NCBI RefSeq assembly: GCF_001429295.1
Contig: NZ_LMJL01000007.1
Location: 836,708-900,707 of the forward strand
Direction: 5' to 3'
DNA: 64,000 nucleotides
DNA from: Flavobacterium sp. Root935
Lineage (GTDB): Bacteria > Bacteroidota > Bacteroidia > Flavobacteriales > Flavobacteriaceae
Shown here: positions 8,718-17,994 of the stretch, piece by piece
How the letters are laid out: each line of letters begins with the position of its first letter
Position numbering within the stretch: the first letter of the stretch is position 1
Notes under the pieces: generated by a model
The model's input: the letters and a program-made list of their open reading frames with translations, nothing else
Told to the model about the DNA's origin: nothing
Databases searched by the model: none
Position numbers and translations under genes: made by a program

Positions 8718-11700
8718 ATGTATTTAATATTCGATACCGAAACAACCGGATTACCAAAACGATGGGATGCCCCGATAACCGATTCTGATAACTGGCCCCG
8801 CTGTATACAGATCGCTTGGCAGCTTCATGACGAAATGGGACAGCTTATTGAGCATCAGGATTATTTGGTAAAACCAGAAGGATTTAATATTCCGTATGAT
8901 GCCGAACGTATTCACGGAATCTCGACTGAATTGGCTGAAGCCGATGGAATCTCTTTGGCCGAAGTTTTAGAAAAATTCAACATCGCTTTAAGCAAAACCA
9001 AATTTATCGTTGGTCAGAATTTAGGTTTCGACGTTAATATTATGGGAGCTGAATTTCACAGAATGGGTGTGGATTCTCCTATGGGTACAATGCCGGTTTT
9101 GGATACATGTACAGAAGTTACGGCTTCGTTATTGCAGCTTCCTGGAGGTCGTGGAGGAAAATTCAAACTTCCAACCTTAACAGAATTACACAGTTATCTT
9201 TTCAATCAGCCATTCGCGGAAGCGCACAACGCAACTGCCGACGTTGAGGCAACTACGCGTTGTTTCTTGGAATTGGTAAGAAGAGAAGTTTTTACCAAAG
9301 AAGAATTAGACGTTCCGAAGGAATATTTTAAAGAATTTCAAGATAGAAATCCGCAGGAATTTAAACTGATTGGTTTAAAGCATATCAATTTAAAAGCGGC
9401 TTCTGAAAAAGTTAGGGAACAAATCAAAGCTTTACAAGTTGATGATACTCCAACTGTAGTTTCAGAATCTGATAAAGCAGATTTTAAAGCAGCAAAATTT
9501 GCTCATTTACACAATCATACACAGTTTTCGGTTCTGCAGTCCACTATCGGAATCGGAAATATTGTTGCGGCTGCAGCCAAAAACGGAATGCCTGCAGTTG
9601 CCATGACGGATACCGGAAACATGATGGGAGCTTTTCACTTTGTGAGCGCCGTTATGAACCATAACAAAGCAGCATCTGGAAAAAACAAAGCTCTGGTTGA
9701 AGCGGGAGAAGAGCCAACAGAAACTGAGGTAAAACCAATTGTTGGCTGTGAATTTAATATCTGTGAAAATCATTTAGATAAAAGCAAAAAAGACAACGGT
9801 TATCAGGTTGTTTTACTGGCGAAAAATAAAGCTGGTTACCATAATCTGGCGAAAATGGCTTCGATTGCTTACACGGAGGGATTTTATTATGTTCCGAGAA
9901 TTGACCGAAAAATTGTGGAGCAATATAAAGCAGATATCATGGTCTTGTCTGGGAATTTATACGGAGAAATTCCGAGTAAAATCTTGAATATTGGTGAAAA
10001 TCAAGCAGAAGAAGCTTTAATTTGGTGGAAAGAACAATTTGGCGAAGATTTCTATTTAGAGGTAATGCGCCACAATCAGGAAGATGAAAATCGCGTAAAC
10101 AAAACCCTGATTGAGTTTTCACAAAAGCATAATGTCAAATTAATTGCGACCAACAATACTTATTATTTAAACAAAGAAGATGCCAATGCCCACGATATTT
10201 TACTTTGTGTAAAAGACGGTGAAAAGCAGGCAACACCTATTGGACGCGGTCGAGGATATCGCTACGGACTTCCAAATCAGGAATATTATTTCAAGTCGGA
10301 AGAAGAGATGAAAAAACTCTTTGCCGATTTGCCAGAAGCGATTATCAATATTCAGGAAATTATAGATAAGGTTGAAGGATATTCTCTTTATCGAGATGTA
10401 TTGCTTCCGAAATTTGATATTCCAGAAGAATTTATGGTTCCCGAAGATGAAGCAGACGGCGGTGTTAGAGGGGAAAATAAATACCTGCGACACCTTACTA
10501 TGGAAGGTGCCAAAAGAAGATATGGCGAAATTACAGAATCGATTCAGGAACGTTTGGATTTTGAATTATTAACGATTTCGAATTCTGGATATCCAGGTTA
10601 CTTTTTGATCGTTCAGGATTTCATTGCCGAAGCCAGAAAAATGGACGTATCGGTAGGGCCAGGTCGTGGATCTGCCGCGGGTTCTGCCGTTGCGTACTGC
10701 CTCGGAATCACCAATATTGACCCTATTAAATACGACTTACTTTTTGAGCGTTTCCTTAATCCTGACCGTGTATCGATGCCCGATATTGATATCGATTTTG
10801 ATGACGAGGGTCGTGGACGTGTAATGGATTACGTAATCAATAAATACGGACAAAAACAGGTGGCGCAGATTATCACTTATGGTAAAATGGCAACCAAATC
10901 GGCAATTCGTGATACCGCCCGTGTACTGGATTTACCTTTGTTCGAAGCCGACAGAATTGCCAAACTGATTCCGGGAATGATGCCGTCAAAATGGAATTTG
11001 GCGCGTTTTATTTCTGAAAGTGAAGAAGAGGTAAAAAAAGCACTTCGTTCTGACGAATTTGATAATGTAAAAGAATTAATCGCGATTGCCAATGAAGATG
11101 ATTTGGCAGGAGAAACCATTCAGCAGGCAAAAATCCTGGAAGGATCAATGCGTAATACTGGAATTCACGCCTGCGGGGTAATCATTACGCCGTCGGATAT
11201 TACGAATTATGTTCCCGTTACTACCGCAAAAGATTCTGATTTATATGTAACCCAGTTTGATAACTCGGTTGCAGAAAGTGCCGGGCTGCTTAAAATGGAC
11301 TTCTTGGGTCTGAAGACCCTTACGCTGATAAAAGATACCGTTAAACTGGTAAAATATAGAACAGGAATTGATTTAGATCCAGATAATTTCCCGATTGATG
11401 ATGAAGAAACGTATGCGCTTTTCCAAAGAGGTGAAACGGTAGGTATTTTCCAATACGAGTCACCTGGAATGCAGAAATACATGAAAGATCTGAAACCAAC
11501 AGTTTTTGGAGATTTAATTGCGATGAATGCACTTTATCGTCCAGGACCTTTGGAGTATATTCCGTCTTTCGTTCGAAGAAAAAATGGTGACGAAGAAATT
11601 AAATACGACTTAGATGCCTGTGCCGAATATTTGTCTGAAACCTACGGAATTACAGTTTATCAAGAGCAGGTAATGCTTTTGTCTCAGTCTTTGGCAGGAT

Positions 11701-13253
11701 TTACAAAGGGTGAGGCCGACGTTTTGCGTAAAGCGATGGGTAAGAAACAAAAAGACGTACTAGATAAAATGAAGCCGAAGTTTGTCGAACAAGCTGCTGC
11801 TAAAGGTCACGATGCTAAAATTCTAGAGAAAATCTGGAAAGACTGGGAAGCTTTTGCGAGTTACGCCTTCAACAAATCGCACTCGACTTGTTATGCTTGG
11901 ATTGCGTATCAAACGGCTTATTTGAAAGCGCATTATCCTGCAGAATATATGGCAGCGGTACTTTCGAATAATATGAATGATATTAAACAAGTGTCATTTT
12001 TCATGGAAGAATGTAAGCGTATGGGATTACAGGTTTTGGGTCCCTGTGTAAATGAATCGTATTATAAATTTACGGTAAATGATGAATATGCTGTTCGTTT
12101 CGGAATGGGAGCGATTAAAGGTGTTGGTTCTGGAGCCGTTGAAACTATTGTAGCCAACAGAAAAGACGGAAGATACAAATCGATTTTTGATTTGGCGAAG
12201 CGAATTGATTTGCGTGCTGCCAATAAAAAAGCGATTGAGAATTTAGCTCTTGCCGGTGGTTTTGATTCATTTGAAGGAACAACCAGAGCGCAGTATTTTC
12301 ATGACGATGGCGACGGAATTACATTCTACGAAAAAGCAATGCGTTATGGATCGAAGTTTCAGGAAAATGAAAATTCCTCTCAGGTAAGTTTATTTGGGGA
12401 AACCAGCGAAGTACAAATTGCAGAACCAGTTGTGCCTCCATGCGAGGACTGGAGTACAATGGAAAAACTGGCCAAAGAAAAAGAAGTTGTCGGAATTTAT
12501 ATTTCTGGACATCCTCTGGACGATTTTAGATTTGAAATGAAATACTTCTGTAATGCCCGATTAGAAGCATTAAAAAGTATGAATGAATATGTGGGTAAAA
12601 ATTTGAACTTCGCCGGAATCATTAATAACGTACAGCACCGTGTAGCTAAAAATGGAAAAGGATGGGCAGTATTCAACTTAGAAGGATATGACGAAAGTTA
12701 TGAGTTTAAAATTTTTGGTGAAGAATATTTAAAATTCCGTCATTTCCTGATTCAGAATAATTTTGCCTACATAAAGATATTGATAAAAGACGGTTGGGTA
12801 AATCATGACACAGGTAAAAAATCTGAACCGAGGATGCAGTTTGTAGAGATACGACAACTGCAGGATATTTTAGAAGCTTTTGCTAAGAAATTAATTGTCC
12901 TATTAAATATTAAAGATATTCAGGCAGAATTTATTCATAAGCTGAGTCATTTGTTTAACGAGAACAAGGGAGATAATTCTGTGACTTTTGAAATCATGGA
13001 ATTAGAAAAGATAAAACGATTAGTTGAGGTAGAAACACCAACAGATTTTGAACCCGATGATGCCGTTTTTGAAGATGAAAATGAAAACGAAGATGAAGTA
13101 CTTGAAAGTACAAAAGTGCAAGAGGTAAATGAGGTTGAAGAAATAAAAGTCGTGACGAAATTAACTATGCCAAGTCGTCGTTTAAAAGTGAGAATTTCAA
13201 CTGAATTATTGCAGGAATTGGAGAAAATGCAGATCAATTTTAAATTGAACTAA
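8718..13253 (+). CDS. dnaE: DNA polymerase III alpha subunit with fused N-terminal proofreading exonuclease
   Basis: The replicative polymerase catalytic subunit, 1511 residues, about 350 longer than E. coli DnaE. Residues 1-190 are a DnaQ-type DEDDh 3'-5' exonuclease with D6, E8, D105, H170 and D175 all visible. A PHP domain starts at about 260 (HLHNH at 263-267). The polymerase palm has GPGRGSAAGS and the catalytic PDIDIDFDDEGR (Asp 689, 691, 693). A helix-hairpin-helix region and an OB fold (about 1290-1370) follow, then an acidic tail rich in Glu/Asp. In the PHP domain TDTGN replaces the usual TDHGN, losing one metal-ligand His, which fits proofreading being done by the N-terminal domain. 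No intein is seen. Confidence 0.96.
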   Translation: MYLIFDTETTGLPKRWDAPITDSDNWPRCIQIAWQLHDEMGQLIEHQDYLVKPEGFNIPYDAERIHGISTELAEADGISLAEVLEKFNIALSKTKFIVGQNLGFDVNIMGAEFHRMGVDSPMGTMPVLDTCTEVTASLLQLPGGRGGKFKLPTLTELHSYLFNQPFAEAHNATADVEATTRCFLELVRREVFTKEELDVPKEYFKEFQDRNPQEFKLIGLKHINLKAASEKVREQIKALQVDDTPTVVSESDKADFKAAKFAHLHNHTQFSVLQSTIGIGNIVAAAAKNGMPAVAMTDTGNMMGAFHFVSAVMNHNKAASGKNKALVEAGEEPTETEVKPIVGCEFNICENHLDKSKKDNGYQVVLLAKNKAGYHNLAKMASIAYTEGFYYVPRIDRKIVEQYKADIMVLSGNLYGEIPSKILNIGENQAEEALIWWKEQFGEDFYLEVMRHNQEDENRVNKTLIEFSQKHNVKLIATNNTYYLNKEDANAHDILLCVKDGEKQATPIGRGRGYRYGLPNQEYYFKSEEEMKKLFADLPEAIINIQEIIDKVEGYSLYRDVLLPKFDIPEEFMVPEDEADGGVRGENKYLRHLTMEGAKRRYGEITESIQERLDFELLTISNSGYPGYFLIVQDFIAEARKMDVSVGPGRGSAAGSAVAYCLGITNIDPIKYDLLFERFLNPDRVSMPDIDIDFDDEGRGRVMDYVINKYGQKQVAQIITYGKMATKSAIRDTARVLDLPLFEADRIAKLIPGMMPSKWNLARFISESEEEVKKALRSDEFDNVKELIAIANEDDLAGETIQQAKILEGSMRNTGIHACGVIITPSDITNYVPVTTAKDSDLYVTQFDNSVAESAGLLKMDFLGLKTLTLIKDTVKLVKYRTGIDLDPDNFPIDDEETYALFQRGETVGIFQYESPGMQKYMKDLKPTVFGDLIAMNALYRPGPLEYIPSFVRRKNGDEEIKYDLDACAEYLSETYGITVYQEQVMLLSQSLAGFTKGEADVLRKAMGKKQKDVLDKMKPKFVEQAAAKGHDAKILEKIWKDWEAFASYAFNKSHSTCYAWIAYQTAYLKAHYPAEYMAAVLSNNMNDIKQVSFFMEECKRMGLQVLGPCVNESYYKFTVNDEYAVRFGMGAIKGVGSGAVETIVANRKDGRYKSIFDLAKRIDLRAANKKAIENLALAGGFDSFEGTTRAQYFHDDGDGITFYEKAMRYGSKFQENENSSQVSLFGETSEVQIAEPVVPPCEDWSTMEKLAKEKEVVGIYISGHPLDDFRFEMKYFCNARLEALKSMNEYVGKNLNFAGIINNVQHRVAKNGKGWAVFNLEGYDESYEFKIFGEEYLKFRHFLIQNNFAYIKILIKDGWVNHDTGKKSEPRMQFVEIRQLQDILEAFAKKLIVLLNIKDIQAEFIHKLSHLFNENKGDNSVTFEIMELEKIKRLVEVETPTDFEPDDAVFEDENENEDEVLESTKVQEVNEVEEIKVVTKLTMPSRRLKVRISTELLQELEKMQINFKLN

Positions 13254-13265
13254 AAAATTAACAGT

Positions 13266-13294
13266 TAAAATTTAACCAAATGTTAAATTTTTTA
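13266..13294 (+). terminator. AT-rich terminator-like hairpin after dnaE
   Basis: AAAATTTAAC (13267-13276) pairs perfectly with GTTAAATTTT (13282-13291) over a 5-base loop and runs into more T residues. The stem has few GC pairs, so strength is uncertain. Confidence 0.5.
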
Positions 13295-13431
13295 GTTAAA
13301 AATATGCATGCATAATACTTTTTTAGTAATATTGCCCAAAATTACAACGTTTTCGTGCCAAGTCTAACTTTACAAACTATAAGAATATGTTAAAATACTC
13401 TAAGTTTGTATTAATCAATTAAATCAGAATT

Positions 13432-14391
13432 ATGAAAAAGAACCTATTTTTATTAGGATTATTAGTTTGCTCTATGGCCACAATGGCGCAAACAGAAAAA
13501 GCAGATAAACCAGAAAGCTGGTATTTTAAACTAGGTGGATCTTATTTTATTCAAACAGCAGCTACAGAGTTTCCAATTGTAAATGGTGCATTGCCTAATA
13601 CAGATGTTTATGCCGCAGATGGTACAACATTACTTTCAAGAGAAACAAATCACGGCTCATTTGGGGAAGGATTTCGTACAGGTATAACTGCAGGATATCG
13701 TTTTACAGCTCGTTTGGGAGTTGAAATGGGAATTAATTATTTTAGCAGTGCTAGTAAAACTATGGTTCAAACCACTAATAGATTAGTTGCTGCTGGACCT
13801 ACCTTTGCTAGTGGAAAAGCAGTTGGGAAAATTGAAGCTTTTGATGTTGCTCCAGCTCTTGTATTGTTTTTAGGAGAATCTCATGGCTTTGAACCTTATA
13901 CGAAAGTAGGAGTTATTGTACCTATACACGGAGATTTAACAATCGAAACTACTAGAACTTACACTAATCCTGCGGGAGTTGTCAATAGTTATGCTAAAGA
14001 TGTAGTAAAACCAAATCCAACAGTAGGGTTTTTGGCAGCTTTAGGAACATCATATAAATTAGGTAAGCACATAGCTGTTTTTGCAGAATTAGAGTACCGT
14101 AACTTTACTGTTCATGGTAAAAGTAAAGAAACAGAGGTATATACTGAAAATGGTGTAGACAAATTAAACACGCCTACATCTTTCCGTCCAGACGCTTCTT
14201 ATTCTGCTAGTCATGTTGATTACGTTAAGCAATTAAACACAGGGTCTAATCACTATTTGTTTAATCCAAATACTGCAACAACAAATATTCCTACTGATAC
14301 AACTAGACCTAATGATGCTATGAATGATATTAGTTCATATGTTGGAATCTCTGGATTAGGTTTGACTTTCGGTCTTAAATACAGCTTGTAA
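13432..14391 (+). CDS. Outer-membrane beta-barrel protein
   Basis: A secreted protein of 319 residues. The signal peptide is MKKNLFLLGLLVCSMATMAQ, with a typical AxxMAQ cleavage region. The mature part alternates hydrophobic and polar residues in many short strands (for example YRFTARLGVEMGINYF and AVFAELEYRNFTV) and ends in LTFGLKYSL. A terminal aromatic/hydrophobic strand of this kind is typical of barrels assembled by BamA. Residues 235-290 look like a long surface loop rich in Asn, Thr and Pro. It stands alone behind dnaE with a strong terminator. The substrate or function is unknown; OmpA-like or OprF-like small barrels are the closest general class. Confidence 0.85.
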   Translation: MKKNLFLLGLLVCSMATMAQTEKADKPESWYFKLGGSYFIQTAATEFPIVNGALPNTDVYAADGTTLLSRETNHGSFGEGFRTGITAGYRFTARLGVEMGINYFSSASKTMVQTTNRLVAAGPTFASGKAVGKIEAFDVAPALVLFLGESHGFEPYTKVGVIVPIHGDLTIETTRTYTNPAGVVNSYAKDVVKPNPTVGFLAALGTSYKLGKHIAVFAELEYRNFTVHGKSKETEVYTENGVDKLNTPTSFRPDASYSASHVDYVKQLNTGSNHYLFNPNTATTNIPTDTTRPNDAMNDISSYVGISGLGLTFGLKYSL

Positions 14392-14413
14392 TTTTAGACT
14401 TTTTATAGTTTAC

Positions 14414-14451
14414 AAAAAGAGGATATTCATAACGAATATCCTCTTTTTTTT
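14414..14451 (+). terminator. Intrinsic terminator of the outer-membrane barrel gene
   Basis: AAAGAGGATATTC pairs with GAATATCCTCTTT around ATAAC and is followed by a T8 tract. Confidence 0.92.
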
Positions 14452-14483
14452 ACAGATGCCAGCCTTAGTCAAAGTTTTTACGA

Positions 14484-14517
14484 TGAATTGCCTCCAGCTA
14501 AAGCTGGAGGCAATTCA
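14484..14517. repeat. Perfect 16-bp palindrome, 'TTGCCTCCAGCT' family
   Basis: TGAATTGCCTCCAGCT (14484-14499) and AGCTGGAGGCAATTCA (14502-14517) are exact complements around a 2-base AA loop. It lies between convergent genes just past a normal terminator, so it is not needed to end the upstream gene. There is no T-run for the plus strand. Confidence 0.85.
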
Positions 14518-14530
14518 ATTCTAAATGCTA

Positions 14531-15523
14531 TTATTTTGAAGAATTCCTAAACTCTTTCAAAACTTCATCAATAACCCAAGTCGTTCTTGAACCAGAAATT
14601 CCTTTTGATGGAGAAGCGCCATCTCCTAATAGTTCAGCAATAACAGTTTCTATAAATGGCTGTTGAATATGTAATGGATTTTCTATCGTAATACTTTCTT
14701 TTTCTCCATCTGCATATTGAATATGCAAAGGATCATTGCCAAAAGTTGAGAAAGAAATTTTTCCTTTATCACCCACAATTTCAGTATTATCATAACGTTC
14801 AAAACTGGCAAAATTCCATAGACCAGATCCGTGAATTCCGTTTTCGAATAAAAACGACATCGAAACAGCATCTTCAGCAGGATAAGCTTTAAGCTGAGAA
14901 GTTGCATGACCGCGAACTGATTTTATCGGACCTAAGACGAAATCTAGAAAATCTAGAGTATGACACGCTAAATCAACAAAAATTCCACCCCCGGAAATGT
15001 GAGGCAGAACAGTCCACGGAAGATTGATTTCATCATCATAGCGCTGTTCAAAAGGATGATATAAAACACAGTTTACATGTCTTATTGTTCCTAATTTTCC
15101 TTGGTCGATAATTTCTTTTATTTTTAAGAAACGCGGTAAAGCTCTTCTATAATAAGCAACAAACAACGGAACATTATGTTCTTTGCAAACGCTGATCATT
15201 TCATTGCATTCTTCAAAAGTTAGTGCCATTGGTTTTTCAACATAAACTGGTTTTCCGGCTTTGGCACATAAAATAGTATATTCTTTATGAGATGACGGAG
15301 GAGTTGCGATATAAACAGCATCAACTTCTGGATCATTAATTAAATCTGCGGCGTTTGAATACCATTTCGGAACATTATGGCGTTTTGCATAATCTTCAGC
15401 AAGTGCAGCATCTCTTCGCATTACAGCAACTAAAGCAGAGTTTGGGGCTTTCTGAAAAGCTGGTCCGCTTTTTACTTCGGTTACATTCCCACAGCCTATA
15501 ATTCCCCATTTTATAATTTTCAT
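14531..15523 (-). CDS. Gfo/Idh/MocA-family oxidoreductase
   Basis: A 330-residue NAD(P)-dependent sugar or polyol dehydrogenase-like enzyme. The N-terminal Rossmann motif is WGIIGCGNVTEVKSGPAF (residues 5-22). The family lysine motif is EKPMALTFEECNEM, where the Lys acts in hydride transfer. The C-terminal alpha/beta domain contains GGGIFVDLACHTLDFLDFVLG with the conserved Asp and His. Length is normal. The substrate cannot be predicted: the family covers inositol, glucose-fructose, biliverdin and others. The gene is alone on the minus strand, and a nested palindrome lies upstream. A -7-like TAAATTTG at 15551-15544 is a possible promoter without a clear -33 box. Confidence 0.9.
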   Translation of the reverse strand: MKIIKWGIIGCGNVTEVKSGPAFQKAPNSALVAVMRRDAALAEDYAKRHNVPKWYSNAADLINDPEVDAVYIATPPSSHKEYTILCAKAGKPVYVEKPMALTFEECNEMISVCKEHNVPLFVAYYRRALPRFLKIKEIIDQGKLGTIRHVNCVLYHPFEQRYDDEINLPWTVLPHISGGGIFVDLACHTLDFLDFVLGPIKSVRGHATSQLKAYPAEDAVSMSFLFENGIHGSGLWNFASFERYDNTEIVGDKGKISFSTFGNDPLHIQYADGEKESITIENPLHIQQPFIETVIAELLGDGASPSKGISGSRTTWVIDEVLKEFRNSSK

Positions 15524-15558
15524 CGTTTGGTTTTTTAGTTTCTCAAATTTAAAAAAGG

Positions 15559-15730
15559 TTTGCCACGAATTACACGAATTGTCACGAATTTATTTTTTGA
15601 ATTTTTGCCACAGATTAAAGGATTTTCACAGATTAAATTAAAAGCACGCGAATAAATCATTTTAATCCTTTTATATGTGGCAAAAAAGAAAGCCACAAAT
15701 TCACAAAATATATTCGTGAATTCGTGGCTT
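15559..15730. repeat. Nested palindromes, 'GCCACGAATTACACGAATT' family copy 1 and 'GCCACAGATTAAAGGATTTT' family
   Basis: The outer arms 15559-15590 and 15692-15730 pair (TTTGCCACGAATTACACGAA against TTCGTGAATTCGTGGCTT). Inside them a second inverted pair runs at about 15603-15626 and 15655-15686 (GCCACAGATTAAAGGATT against AATCCTTTTATATGTGGC). Two different repeat families are therefore nested in one gap, upstream of the oxidoreductase and 3' of nothing on the plus strand. Confidence 0.85.
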
Positions 15731-15751
15731 AAAAAAGTCCAGTTTAAAGTT

Positions 15752-17854
15752 TTACTTTTTCGGTAAAGCTTTAAAACCCATATTGTAAAGTGTGAAAGCT
15801 TGAATGTCTACATTTTCTTGTATCGAAGCAGCAACAGATTTTCCTGCACCGTGACCAGCTTTAACATCAATTCTAATTAATACCGGATTTTCTCCTGTCT
15901 GTTTTTCTTGTAATTCAGAAGCAAATTTGAAACTATGCGCTGGAACCACACGATCATCATGATCACCTGTAGTTACCATTGTTGCAGGATAATGAGTTCC
16001 TTTTTTAACATTATGAACAGGAGAATATCCTTTTAAGTATTCAAACATTTCTTTGTTGTCTTGAGCAGTTCCATAATCAAAAGCCCATCCTGCACCAGCT
16101 GTAAAAGCATTGTAACGAAGCATATCCATAACCCCAACCGCTGGTAAAGCCACTTTCATTAAATCAGGACGCTGCGTCATAGTTGCTCCAACTAATAAAC
16201 CTCCGTTCGATCCTCCGCGAATAGCTAGATAATCTGATGAAGTATATTTTTGAGCAATTAAGTATTCTGCCGCAGCAATAAAATCATCAAATACATTTTG
16301 TTTTTGCAATTTTGTTCCTGCATCATGCCATTTTTTACCGTACTCGCCGCCGCCTCTTAAATTGGCAACTGCATAAATACCTCCGTTTTCCATCCAAACA
16401 GCATTTGCAATACTGAAACTTGGAGTTAAACTAATATTGAATCCACCGTAACCGTAAAGGATAGTTGGGTTTTTACCGTCTAATTTGATTCCTTTTTTAT
16501 AAGTAATAATCATTGGAACTTTTGTGCCGTCTTTTGAAGTGTAGAATACTTGTTTAGACTCGTAATCTTCACTTTTGAAATCAACTTTTGGTTTTTGATA
16601 TACTTCTGATTTACCAGATTTTGGTTCAAAAGAATAAATACTTCCTGGAGTTGTGTAATTTGTAAAGCTGTAATACAAAATCTTTTCTTCTTTTTTGCCG
16701 CCAAATCCGCCTGCAGTTCCAACAGCAGGAAGTTTGATTTCGCGAACCAATTTTCCGTTGTAATCATATTGCTGTACAAACGAAACAGCATCTTTTGTAT
16801 AATTAGCAAAGAAGTATCCTGCTCCAGTTGAAGGAGATAAAACATTTTCAGTTTCTTTGATAAAATCTTTCCAGTTTTCCACCTTCGGATTTGCAGCATC
16901 TACAGTAACTACGCGTACGTTTGGAGCATTTAAGTCAGTTTCTATAAATAACTTAGTTCCCTCATTTTCAATAATTGAGTTTGAACTATTGAAATTATCT
17001 ACAATCGTAACAATTGGACTATTAGGTTTCGTCAAATCTTTGATGTACAATTCATTTCCATAAGTAGAATTGGCAGCAGAAATAATTAAAAAATGATCAT
17101 CTTCGGTAACATAACCGCTTACGTATCTTCTTTTTTGATCTGCACCAAAAATTACTTTATCCTCTTTTTGAGAAGTTCCCAGTTTATGAAAATACAATTT
17201 ATGCTGATCTGTTTTGGCAGATAATTCACTTCCTTTCGGTTTGTCATAACTAGAATAGTAGAAACCTTCATTTCCGTGCCAAGAAACCCCGCTGAATTTT
17301 ACATCAACTAAAGTATCTTCTAAAACTTTTTTAGAAAGAGCATCAATTATAATTACTTTTCTCCAGTCGCTTCCTCCTTCAGAGATAGAATAAGCGGCTT
17401 TGTTTCCGTCTTTAGAGAAATCTAAACCTCCAAGAGAAGTTGTTCCGTCTTTTGAAAATGTATTCGGATCTAAGAAAACTTCTTCTTTTCCATTTGCATC
17501 TTTTCTATAAACAACAGATTGGTTTTGAAGACCATTATTTTTAGAATAATAAGTAAACTTTCCTTCTTTAAAAGGAGCACCTATTTTTTCATAGTTCCAT
17601 AGTTTTTCCATTCGTTTTTTAAGTTCTTCACGAAACGGAATTTTATCTAAATATCCATAAGTAACTTCATTTTCAGCTTTTACCCAAGCTCCAGTTTCTG
17701 CAGATTTGTCGTCTTCAAGCCATCGGTACGGATCGCTTACTTTGGTATCAAAATATACATCAACAGTTTCTCCTTTTTTTGTTTCAGGGTATTTTAGCTG
17801 CCCGAATGAAATTCCTGCGGTTGTAAGTGTCATTAATAAAAATGTTTTTTTCAT
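15752..17854 (-). CDS. Prolyl oligopeptidase family serine peptidase (S9A)
   Basis: A 700-residue peptidase that cuts short peptides after proline. Signal peptide MKKTFLLMTLTTAGISFG points to the periplasm, as for the classical Flavobacterium (Elizabethkingia) prolyl endopeptidase. The N-terminal segment DPYRWLEDDKS is the family start, and residues of about 75-410 form the seven-bladed propeller. The hydrolase domain carries the nucleophile in RGGSNGGLLVG (Ser at about 549), Asp in TGDHDDRVVPAHS (about 633) and His in AGHGAGKS (about 667). Length is normal for S9A with a signal peptide. It is a single-gene unit with a palindromic repeat upstream and another downstream. Confidence 0.96.
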   Translation of the reverse strand: MKKTFLLMTLTTAGISFGQLKYPETKKGETVDVYFDTKVSDPYRWLEDDKSAETGAWVKAENEVTYGYLDKIPFREELKKRMEKLWNYEKIGAPFKEGKFTYYSKNNGLQNQSVVYRKDANGKEEVFLDPNTFSKDGTTSLGGLDFSKDGNKAAYSISEGGSDWRKVIIIDALSKKVLEDTLVDVKFSGVSWHGNEGFYYSSYDKPKGSELSAKTDQHKLYFHKLGTSQKEDKVIFGADQKRRYVSGYVTEDDHFLIISAANSTYGNELYIKDLTKPNSPIVTIVDNFNSSNSIIENEGTKLFIETDLNAPNVRVVTVDAANPKVENWKDFIKETENVLSPSTGAGYFFANYTKDAVSFVQQYDYNGKLVREIKLPAVGTAGGFGGKKEEKILYYSFTNYTTPGSIYSFEPKSGKSEVYQKPKVDFKSEDYESKQVFYTSKDGTKVPMIITYKKGIKLDGKNPTILYGYGGFNISLTPSFSIANAVWMENGGIYAVANLRGGGEYGKKWHDAGTKLQKQNVFDDFIAAAEYLIAQKYTSSDYLAIRGGSNGGLLVGATMTQRPDLMKVALPAVGVMDMLRYNAFTAGAGWAFDYGTAQDNKEMFEYLKGYSPVHNVKKGTHYPATMVTTGDHDDRVVPAHSFKFASELQEKQTGENPVLIRIDVKAGHGAGKSVAASIQENVDIQAFTLYNMGFKALPKK

Positions 17855-17913
17855 AGTTAGTTTTTATCTGTTGTAACAAAAATAGCACTTTTTGTTGTGA
17901 AAATTGAATGAAA

Positions 17914-17992
17914 AAATTAAACCATATAAGACATATAAGTTCACTTAAACGCTTTACTTAATTTTACTTATATGACTTATATGGTTTAAAAA
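17914..17992. repeat. Palindrome, 'AACCATATAAG' family, copy 1
   Basis: The arm at 17914-17950 (core AAACCATATAAGACATATAA) pairs with 17953-17992 (core TTATATGACTTATATGGTTT). It fills the gap between the TonB receptor's 3' end and the peptidase start. Other copies are at 42038-42147 and, as a half-copy, 46373-46400. Confidence 0.88.
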
Positions 17993-17994
17993 TG

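Noticed and set aside
9507..9773. Open frames antisense to dnaE
   Set aside because: dnaE is an unbroken, fully recognisable protein here. The antisense frames have no motifs and arise from its codon pattern.
10640..10830. Possible intein at the DnaE catalytic motif, a common intein site
   Set aside because: The motif PDIDIDFDDEGR is continuous and the protein length is explained by the N-terminal exonuclease.
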